From Sulfurimonas aquatica (lineage in GTDB: Bacteria; Campylobacterota; Campylobacteria; Campylobacterales; Sulfurimonadaceae), in the NCBI RefSeq assembly GCF_017357825.1, contig NZ_CP046072.1, forward strand, positions 1,984,001-2,048,000: a DNA stretch of 64,000 bases, given 5' to 3'. The notes beneath the pieces were generated by a model that had not been told where the DNA came from, made no database searches, and saw nothing but the letters and a program-made list of their open reading frames with translations. A program made the translations under genes and the position numbers. This document shows, in pieces, positions 57,826 to 64,000 of this stretch; the first letter of the stretch is position 1; each line of letters opens with the position of its first letter.

Positions 57826-58701
57826 ATGACTATCTTGATATCTGGCTCAACAGGTTTTTTAGGAAGCTATTTATTAAAATCATTTATCCGAATGGGACAT
57901 AAAGTCATAGCGCTTAAAAGATCAACTTCTGATACTTATAGGATGGACAATAAGTTAAATGAATGCACTATTTGCGATATAGATAAAATAGCATTAAAAA
58001 ACATCTTTGAAAATCATAAAATAGATATAGTAATAAATACAGTTACAAACTATGGAAGAAGTGACAGTAAAATATCTTCAATTCTTGATACAAACTTAAT
58101 ATTTGGATTAAAACTATTAGAAGAATCTGTGTCAAACAATGTTAAAGCTTTTATAAATACTGACACACTATTAGAAAGAGATATAAACGCATACGCCTTA
58201 TCAAAAGCTCAACTAGTGGATTGGATGAAGTTTTTATCAGATAAGTCTACAAAGATGATTAATATAAAGATTGAACATATGTATGGTTTACAAGACGATG
58301 AGAATAAATTTATATATTGGTTAATTAACCAACTAAAACAAAATATTCAAAAGATAGACTTAACAAGTGGTACTCAAAAAAGAGACTTTATTTATATAAC
58401 TGACATTGTAAATGCATATGAAATTATAGTTCAGAATATAGAAAAGTTATCAAACTACGAAGAGTTTGAGTTAGGTAATGGTGATTCTATAGAAGTTAAA
58501 AAGTTTATAGAACTTATTTATAAAGAGTTATCAAAGAAACAAACTGTAGAAACACTTTTAAATTTTGGAGCTGTAGAATATAGAGCTAATGAAAATATGA
58601 ATATACAAGCTGACATTTCAAAACTAGAAAAACTTGGATGGGAATCAGTAGTTTCAATGGAAAATGGAATAAAAAAAATAATAAACGGAGAAGTCAAATG
58701 A
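57826..58701 (+). CDS. NAD(P)-dependent CDP-sugar reductase (paratose/abequose synthase-like)
   Basis: A 291-residue SDR starting MTILISGSTGFLGSYLLKSF. The catalytic site is AYALSKAQLVDWM with Tyr/Lys, and RDFIYITDIVNAYE is typical of nucleotide-sugar epimerases/reductases. Its position between rfbG and rfbH fits the C4 ketoreductase that makes CDP-paratose or CDP-abequose. The ATGA overlap with rfbH shows coupling. An ATG 15 bases upstream is less likely because it lies within the preceding gene. Exact stereochemistry cannot be read. Confidence 0.75.
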   Translation: MTILISGSTGFLGSYLLKSFIRMGHKVIALKRSTSDTYRMDNKLNECTICDIDKIALKNIFENHKIDIVINTVTNYGRSDSKISSILDTNLIFGLKLLEESVSNNVKAFINTDTLLERDINAYALSKAQLVDWMKFLSDKSTKMINIKIEHMYGLQDDENKFIYWLINQLKQNIQKIDLTSGTQKRDFIYITDIVNAYEIIVQNIEKLSNYEEFELGNGDSIEVKKFIELIYKELSKKQTVETLLNFGAVEYRANENMNIQADISKLEKLGWESVVSMENGIKKIINGEVK

Positions 58702-60032
58702 CTAAACAAGAACAATTAAAAGAAGAGATACTCAATAAAACAAAAGAGTACTATGAACTAGTTCATAAACCACAACAAGATAAAAAATTTGTAGATGGCG
58801 AAAGCAGAGTGAACTATGCTGGTCGTGTATTTGATGAAACTGAAATGCAATACCTTGTTGATAGCTCGTTAGACTTTTGGCTTACTTATGGAGATTATTC
58901 TAAAAAGTTTGAAAAAGATTTAGCTAAGTTTTTAAATGTAAGATGGTCTTTTTTAGTAAACTCTGGAAGTTCTGCAAATCTTTTAGCATTTTATGCTCTA
59001 ACCTCTCCACTTCTAAAAGAGAGACAAGTAAAACGCGGTGATGAAGTTATAACCGTTGCCGCATGTTTCCCAACAACAATTGCTCCTATAGTTCAGTATG
59101 GTGCGGTTCCAGTATTTGTAGATATGGAAATGACACATATAAATATGGATGTTACTCAGTTAGAAAAAGCACTCTCACCAAAAACAAAAGCTATTATGAT
59201 TGCACATACTCTAGGAAATCCATTCGACATTAAATCGATAAAAGAGTTCTGCGATAAACACAATCTTTGGCTCATAGAAGACAACTGTGATGCTCTTGGA
59301 AGTATATATGATGGAAAGCCGACGGGAACTTGGGGCGACATAGGAACAAGTAGTTTTTACCCTCCTCACCATATGACAATGGGTGAAGGTGGAGCTACTT
59401 ACACTGACAATCCTCTTTTACAAAAAATCATGCTTAGTATGAGAGACTGGGGGAGAGACTGCTGGTGTGAAAGTGGTGTAGACAATACATGTGGAGCTAG
59501 GTTCTCTAAAAGTTTAGGAACACTTCCAAAAGGGTATGACCATAAGTATGTTTACTCTCACTTTGGATTTAATCTAAAAGTGTCAGATATGCAGGCAGCA
59601 GTTGGTGTTGCACAACTTGAAAAGTTTCCATCGTTTGTTCAAAAAAGAAAAGATAACCATAAAAGACTTCTAAATGGATTAGAAGGACTTGAAAAATATA
59701 TCTCTATTCAAAAAGCGACTCCAAACTCTGATCCTAGCTGGTTTGGATTTTTAATTACCGTAAATGAAGGTATGAAGTTTTCAAGAAACGATATGTCTAT
59801 GTTCTTAGAAGAAAATAATATTCAAACAAGAAACTTATTTGCTGGAAATGTACTCAGACATCCTCTATTTGATAGTATGACTGAGAATGAAGACTATAGA
59901 GCTGTTAGTGAACTTGAAAATACTGATAAAATAATGAATGATAGTTTCTGGATAGGTCTTTACCCTGGTATGGGTGATGATGCTATTGACTATATGGTTA
60001 AAAAAATTAAAGAATTTTTAAAGGCTAACTAA
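58698..60032 (+). CDS. rfbH: RfbH, CDP-4-keto-6-deoxyglucose 3-dehydratase
   Basis: RfbH is the PMP- and 2Fe-2S-dependent E1 enzyme that removes C3-OH. The 444-residue protein has the His replacing Lys in YPPHHMTMGEGGA, and the Cys-rich stretch RDCWCESGVDNTCGARF for the cluster. I chose ATG at 58698 (MTKQEQLKEEI), overlapping the previous stop. It needs a ferredoxin-reductase-type E3 partner, which is not in the window. Length is normal. Confidence 0.95.
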   Translation: MTKQEQLKEEILNKTKEYYELVHKPQQDKKFVDGESRVNYAGRVFDETEMQYLVDSSLDFWLTYGDYSKKFEKDLAKFLNVRWSFLVNSGSSANLLAFYALTSPLLKERQVKRGDEVITVAACFPTTIAPIVQYGAVPVFVDMEMTHINMDVTQLEKALSPKTKAIMIAHTLGNPFDIKSIKEFCDKHNLWLIEDNCDALGSIYDGKPTGTWGDIGTSSFYPPHHMTMGEGGATYTDNPLLQKIMLSMRDWGRDCWCESGVDNTCGARFSKSLGTLPKGYDHKYVYSHFGFNLKVSDMQAAVGVAQLEKFPSFVQKRKDNHKRLLNGLEGLEKYISIQKATPNSDPSWFGFLITVNEGMKFSRNDMSMFLEENNIQTRNLFAGNVLRHPLFDSMTENEDYRAVSELENTDKIMNDSFWIGLYPGMGDDAIDYMVKKIKEFLKAN

Positions 60033-61048
60033 TGAAATATTTAATAACAGGTGGATGCGGTTTTTTAGGCTCAAATATAGCTAGTGAAATACTTAAGCAG
60101 GGCGATGAACTTATAGTCTTTGACAGTCTTTATAGACATGGTTCTTATCAAAACCTTGAATGGCTAAAAACTCAAGGTACATTTGAATTTATTCATGGTG
60201 ACATTAGAAATACAAACGATGTAGAGCGAACTATTAAAACTCATAAACCAGATGTTATCTATCATTTGGCTGGGCAAGTTGCAATGACTACCTCTATAGC
60301 TGATCCTAGAATGGATATGGAAGTAAATGTAGGTGGAAGTTTTAACCTATTAAACGCAGTAAGACTTTATAGTCCAGAGAGTGCAGTAATTTACTCATCT
60401 ACAAACAAAGTATATGGTGATTTAGAACAATTTACTTATGAAGAAACAGCTACAAGATACAAATGTATAGAAAAACCGAATGGATTTGATGAGAGTGTCA
60501 ATCTTGATTTTCACTCACCATATGGAACTTCCAAAGGAAGTGCAGATCAATACATGCTAGACTTTGCAAGAATCTATGGACTAAAAACCGTAGTGTTTAG
60601 ACACTCGTCCATGTTTGGGGGAAGACAGTTCGCTACTTATGACCAAGGATGGATAGGTTGGTTTACACAACAAGCCATCAATATCAAAAATGGAAATCAA
60701 AAAGAGCCTTTTACTATCTCTGGAAATGGGAAGCAAGTAAGAGACATAGCTCATGCTGAAGATATGGTTACTCTATATCTGAAAGCCTCAACTAAAATAG
60801 ACAGTATTAAAGGTCAAGCTTTTAATGTAGGTGGTGGAATAGACAACTCTTCATCTCTTCTTGAACTATTTAGCTTTTTAGAAAAAGAACTAAGTATAAA
60901 GATGGAATATAAAGAACTTCCAGTAAGAGAATCAGACCAAAGAGTATTTGTGGCAGACTTATCAAAAGCTAAAGAATTGATTGGATGGGAACCTAAAGTG
61001 AGTAAAGAAGAAGGTATATGCAAAATGATTGAATGGATTAAGGGATAA
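60032..61048 (+). CDS. rfbE: CDP-paratose 2-epimerase-like (tyvelose synthesis)
   Basis: The 338-residue SDR begins MKYLITGGCGFLGSNIASEI. It has YHLAGQVAMTTSIADPRMDM, YSSTNKVYGDL, SPYGTSKGSADQYM and FRHSSMFGGRQFATYDQGW, matching CDP-paratose/tyvelose 2-epimerases. It would convert CDP-paratose to CDP-tyvelose, completing the CDP branch. It shares one base with the rfbH stop. Other CDP-sugar epimerases are possible but less likely. Confidence 0.88.
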   Translation: MKYLITGGCGFLGSNIASEILKQGDELIVFDSLYRHGSYQNLEWLKTQGTFEFIHGDIRNTNDVERTIKTHKPDVIYHLAGQVAMTTSIADPRMDMEVNVGGSFNLLNAVRLYSPESAVIYSSTNKVYGDLEQFTYEETATRYKCIEKPNGFDESVNLDFHSPYGTSKGSADQYMLDFARIYGLKTVVFRHSSMFGGRQFATYDQGWIGWFTQQAINIKNGNQKEPFTISGNGKQVRDIAHAEDMVTLYLKASTKIDSIKGQAFNVGGGIDNSSSLLELFSFLEKELSIKMEYKELPVRESDQRVFVADLSKAKELIGWEPKVSKEEGICKMIEWIKG

Positions 61049-61050
61049 GT

Positions 61051-61950
61051 ATGATACCAGAAATTTTATTTGTGATTCCTACTTATAATAGGATAGATAC
61101 AATCATGAAAACATTACCCGTGAATATGGATATATGTGAAAGATATAATGTTGATATTGTCGTTATTGATAATTGCTCTACAGATAATACAGGTGAAGAA
61201 ATAAAATCCATATATCCAAGATTAAATATAATTATTAATTCAATAAATATTGGTTTAAAGGGTTCTTTTAAAAAAATAATCACAGAATATTGTGATCTAG
61301 ATAAAATTGTTATAATATTATCAGATGAAGATATTATATTTGAATCAGGACTTGTACAATTATTAGAAAAAATTAAATCTGATGATGTACTTTATTCAAA
61401 GGAAATAGAATCGGTTTTATATTTTAACTATATAAATAAGGCAGGGAAAGATTTTAACTTCAGGAGAAATAAAAAGAAAATAATCACTTGGAATGATATT
61501 GAAATTTTTTCATTTGGTTTGATAAGTGCAGTTGGCTTTAAGGTATCATCTTTAACAGCATCAAATATTGACTGGGAAACACATTTAGATGCTAGAAATG
61601 TTTACCCTCACTTTACTTTATTTAAGCATAAAAATGTCTTTACAAATGTTGTAGGACTTCCAATAGCAGCACTTTATAAGGAAGAAAAAGTTTCTTTTTT
61701 ACATAGTGAATGGGCTTCTAAATCACATCATTTTTCTAAGGAAGCTGTTTCGGATTATCTATCATATCACGAAGAAAATTTTGATACACAAGATGCTAGA
61801 AAATTTAGAAGGGTGTATAAAAATATAGCATTTATTTTTACAAGTCAGGATGAATGGAAGTCACTGAAAATGCTTTATAACTTTATTTCGTTATTCATAC
61901 TTTCACCTAAATTTGGTTTTTATTATGTATTACGAAAATTTGGTTACTAG
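61051..61950 (+). CDS. Family 2 glycosyltransferase
   Basis: The 299-residue protein has a GT-A fold start, ILFVIPTYNRIDTIMKTLP, VVIDNCSTDNTG, and the metal/nucleotide site IILSDEDIIFESG (DED in place of DXD). It has no large membrane segment, though the C-terminus (MLYNFISLFILSPKFGFYYV) is hydrophobic and may attach to the membrane. It likely adds one of the deoxy sugars to the repeat unit. Codon use becomes more AT-rich from here, as is common for linkage-specific O-antigen genes. Confidence 0.85.
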   Translation: MIPEILFVIPTYNRIDTIMKTLPVNMDICERYNVDIVVIDNCSTDNTGEEIKSIYPRLNIIINSINIGLKGSFKKIITEYCDLDKIVIILSDEDIIFESGLVQLLEKIKSDDVLYSKEIESVLYFNYINKAGKDFNFRRNKKKIITWNDIEIFSFGLISAVGFKVSSLTASNIDWETHLDARNVYPHFTLFKHKNVFTNVVGLPIAALYKEEKVSFLHSEWASKSHHFSKEAVSDYLSYHEENFDTQDARKFRRVYKNIAFIFTSQDEWKSLKMLYNFISLFILSPKFGFYYVLRKFGY

Positions 61951-61959
61951 CTAATAAAA

Positions 61960-62637
61960 ATGGATATTATAATATTAATTTTATTTTATATGGGTGTTTT
62001 TATTACATGGGGTACTGAAGCAGTAGGTTCAATCATTAAAAAAATTGGTATGATTTCTAAAAAGAACTTACTCTCATCATCTTTTGTACAATCTTTAAGT
62101 ATTCTCGCAAGGTTTGGTTTTTTCTTACAATTACTAGTTGTTTCTTGGATTGTTGACGAAAAATTATATTTAGAATCTAGAGGGTCTCTTGCTTTAGGAT
62201 ATACAGTTATGGTCTTATTATCTATTATGATAGTACAAAAGATTGGTCCAAAATCACTTTTTTATCTATTTAACTTGATTATGAATAAGTTTAATTTTGA
62301 AACCCATGATAATGCAAATACAGGTGATGTACATATAAGCTTAGTTGCACCTACAATAACTCAAGTATCAGGATATTTATTATTATATACAGGGGGTATG
62401 CTACCATTATTAATTCAACTTGCTTTTCCTGAATTTTCTGCAAGAGGTCTTGCCATTGCAGGTGTAGTTAATGGTTTGTCAACGATATTATTAATTGCGA
62501 TTAATGATACAAAAATGTCCATGCAGATTCATAAAAATGGTTTTAGTAAAATACCAGATCAGCTATATGTTGCAAGATATATAGCTATTTCTATACTTAT
62601 TATAGTATTAATTGTGTTTAATTTAATTTTTAATTAA
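61960..62637 (+). CDS. Multi-spanning membrane protein, Amj-like (DUF2837) flippase candidate
   Basis: A 225-residue protein with about six hydrophobic segments. Its start, ILFYMGVFITWGTEAVGSII and then SSFVQSLSILARFGFFLQLL, resembles the pattern of Amj, the alternate lipid II flippase of Bacillus, but it is slightly short. It sits where a Wzx flippase would be expected, between a glycosyltransferase and the polymerase. It may therefore move the undecaprenyl-linked repeat unit across the membrane. The match is by eye and weak. Confidence 0.45.
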   Translation: MDIIILILFYMGVFITWGTEAVGSIIKKIGMISKKNLLSSSFVQSLSILARFGFFLQLLVVSWIVDEKLYLESRGSLALGYTVMVLLSIMIVQKIGPKSLFYLFNLIMNKFNFETHDNANTGDVHISLVAPTITQVSGYLLLYTGGMLPLLIQLAFPEFSARGLAIAGVVNGLSTILLIAINDTKMSMQIHKNGFSKIPDQLYVARYIAISILIIVLIVFNLIFN

Positions 62638-62641
62638 TATA

Positions 62642-63916
62642 ATGAAATTTAATTCTTCAAAGATTTTTCTAGAATCTCTAAGTTCTGAAAAAATGATATT
62701 ATTTATTAACAAATTCATATTTATATTATTTTCATATTTAATATTTTTTCCGTCAGTTACTTTTTCTTTAATTAGTGCAGAAATATTTCCTTGGGCAATA
62801 CTATTTACTTTAATATATATCAAAAGAATAAACAAATTTTTTATATCTATAATTATATTGTTATTATTATCTACAGTGTATGGATACTATTTAAGTGATG
62901 GTACGAGTTTATTTGAATCTATTCGTTCTTTTAGCGCATATATGAATACTTTACTAATATTTACATTTTTATTAAATGTTGATTATACTTTTATTAAAAA
63001 AATACTTCCTATAGTGCCAAAAGTCTTTTATTTTTTAACAGTTTTAGGATTATTTCAATATTTTAGTTTAATTGATTTTTTAGATCCTTTTTTTAAGTTT
63101 TTGGCTCCACGTGCAAGTGCAGAATCACTTGCATATATGGGTAATAGAGGTGTAACCTTGTTAGCCTCTGAACCATCAAGGGCTTCCTATGAGTTTCTAT
63201 TTATTTATATTGCATATAGAACTATATTTTTAAATCAAAAATTTTATTTATTATCTGACTTATTTTTGATTATATATATGATGTTTATTATCAAATCTGG
63301 GGTCGGTCTTATTCTTTCAATTATTTTTTTAATTATTTTTTATAGATTAAAGTTTATATTGTTAGGTGCTGCATTGGTGTTAACAGCATTACCTTTTATG
63401 GATGAACTTGGAGGTAGATCATTTGACTTACTGATTAATATTTTGACGATAAATAGTATAGACTCATTATTCGAGATGCTTTTAAATGCTTCAGGCTTCC
63501 GATTAATATCAATAATAGCATCATTTAATTATGGGATTATGGAACTTATTGGTGGTGGTATAGGTAATTGGGAACAAAGCTCTATAGTAGCACTTGGTTT
63601 AACGGGTTTAGATCCAATGAATATTTCATATTTTAAATGGTTTGGGGGTGGGAATTGGATTAGCATTCGACCTACTTCATATTTTTTTGCATTTATGTTA
63701 GACACAGGTATTGTGGGGATTGGCATACTAAGTATATATTTGTATAGAAATTTAATAAATTATTTTAAAATAAACAAAACGAGTCGTAATATTATTGTTT
63801 TTTTTGTATTATATTTTTTTATTATAGGCTCTGTTGGAAATCCTATACCATTTGTTTGCCTTGTGGTTACATTAAGGTTTTTAAAAAAAAAGAGATTAAA
63901 ATATGATTATTATTAG
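62642..63916 (+). CDS. O-antigen polymerase (Wzy-like)
   Basis: The 424-residue protein has about ten to eleven membrane helices and a large periplasmic loop around residues 255-345 (NASGFRLISIIASFNYGIME, GGGIGNWEQSSI), the typical topology of Wzy/WaaL-type O-antigen proteins. RGVTLLASEPSRASYEFLF recalls the conserved loop of Wzy proteins. It probably links repeat units. Very high A+T and a rare-codon content fit an imported, strain-specific gene. Confidence 0.75.
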   Translation: MKFNSSKIFLESLSSEKMILFINKFIFILFSYLIFFPSVTFSLISAEIFPWAILFTLIYIKRINKFFISIIILLLLSTVYGYYLSDGTSLFESIRSFSAYMNTLLIFTFLLNVDYTFIKKILPIVPKVFYFLTVLGLFQYFSLIDFLDPFFKFLAPRASAESLAYMGNRGVTLLASEPSRASYEFLFIYIAYRTIFLNQKFYLLSDLFLIIYMMFIIKSGVGLILSIIFLIIFYRLKFILLGAALVLTALPFMDELGGRSFDLLINILTINSIDSLFEMLLNASGFRLISIIASFNYGIMELIGGGIGNWEQSSIVALGLTGLDPMNISYFKWFGGGNWISIRPTSYFFAFMLDTGIVGIGILSIYLYRNLINYFKINKTSRNIIVFFVLYFFIIGSVGNPIPFVCLVVTLRFLKKKRLKYDYY

Positions 63917-63986
63917 ATTAGCTAATGTTTTAATAAACCAAATATTTGAACTTGCTCTAGCCCAAAAAAATGAAATAAGGATATAA
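63903..63986 (+). CDS. Very short reading frame overlapping the polymerase end
   Basis: A 27-codon frame, MIIIRLANVLINQIFELALA then QKNEIRI, overlaps the last codons of the polymerase. RLANVLINQIFE might be a fragment of a transferase (for example the RlmA/Fut-like beginnings of fucosyltransferases), but it stops immediately. AAGGA before its stop is the ribosome site of the next gene. It is probably a remnant. Confidence 0.2.
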   Translation: MIIIRLANVLINQIFELALAQKNEIRI

Positions 63987-63988
63987 GC

Positions 63989-64000
63989 ATGAAAGCTTTA
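63989..64000 (+). CDS. Start of a further gene, cut by the window edge
   Basis: ATG at 63989 follows AAGGATATAAGC, a good ribosome site, and only MKAL is visible. This beginning is compatible with a sugar nucleotidyltransferase or epimerase, but nothing can be concluded. Confidence 0.35.

Overview
The window is a low-G+C chromosomal segment of a Campylobacterota (epsilonproteobacterial) chemolithoautotroph, most likely Sulfurimonas or a close relative. Three things in the sequence point there: a periplasmic nitrate reductase cluster in the order napA-G-H-B-F-L-D with NapGH and no NapC; a two-subunit ATP-citrate lyase (aclB-aclA), the marker of the reductive TCA cycle; and a 16S gene whose 3' end and length fit that phylum. 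The assignment is inference, since no database search was possible.

Layout. 1-3365: end of a TonB-dependent receptor, a small YfiR-like periplasmic protein and a HAMP-PAS-GGDEF-EAL protein, probably one signalling unit. 3343-10640 (minus): the complete nap operon plus a 97-aa protein after napD. 10795-20967: a nitrate block with two paralogous outer-membrane porins, an EAL protein, a cytoplasmic assimilatory nitrate reductase, an NrtABC-type transporter and a membrane sensor. The EAL protein and the sensor share a Cache/PDC-like domain. 21027-25104: a three-gene operon of a PP2C phosphatase-Ser/Thr kinase fusion, an unknown protein and a cytosolic trypsin-like protease with a zinc ribbon. 25131-28742: oligopeptidase A, a secreted endonuclease/phosphatase-fold protein and uracil-DNA glycosylase.

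28921-34750 (minus): an rRNA operon, 16S-tRNA-Ile-23S-5S, with clear precursor-processing stems. Then come a pseudopilin, aclBA, a membrane glycosyltransferase-like protein and a TrpG/PabA amidotransferase. 40595-43373 is a DNA-handling neighbourhood: a ComEA-like protein, a secreted ATP-dependent DNA ligase (LigE type), a ComEA-type helix-hairpin-helix domain fused to a small MotA/ZorA-like channel subunit, a MotB/ZorB-like OmpA-domain protein and a decayed comEA copy. The ZorAB-like pair has no ZorC, D or E and may be an undescribed PMF-driven periplasmic DNA machine.

43400-48900 is a decayed accessory region: a tRNA 3'-end fragment, a broken PIN toxin with its antitoxin, REP-like hairpin arrays around a GIY-YIG gene, remnants of ugd and galU, a frameshifted DUF4143 ATPase and an intact Fic protein. 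48176-64000 is a polysaccharide/O-antigen locus. It starts with an EPS-type MarR regulator carrying a G9 tract, then encodes a GDP-mannose branch (manC, gmm, gmd, fcl-like, colD-like) and a CDP-glucose branch (rfbF, rfbG, a reductase, rfbH, a 2-epimerase). It ends with a GT2 glycosyltransferase, an Amj-like flippase candidate and a Wzy-like polymerase. Together the two sugar branches could supply both a GDP-linked and a CDP-linked deoxyhexose.
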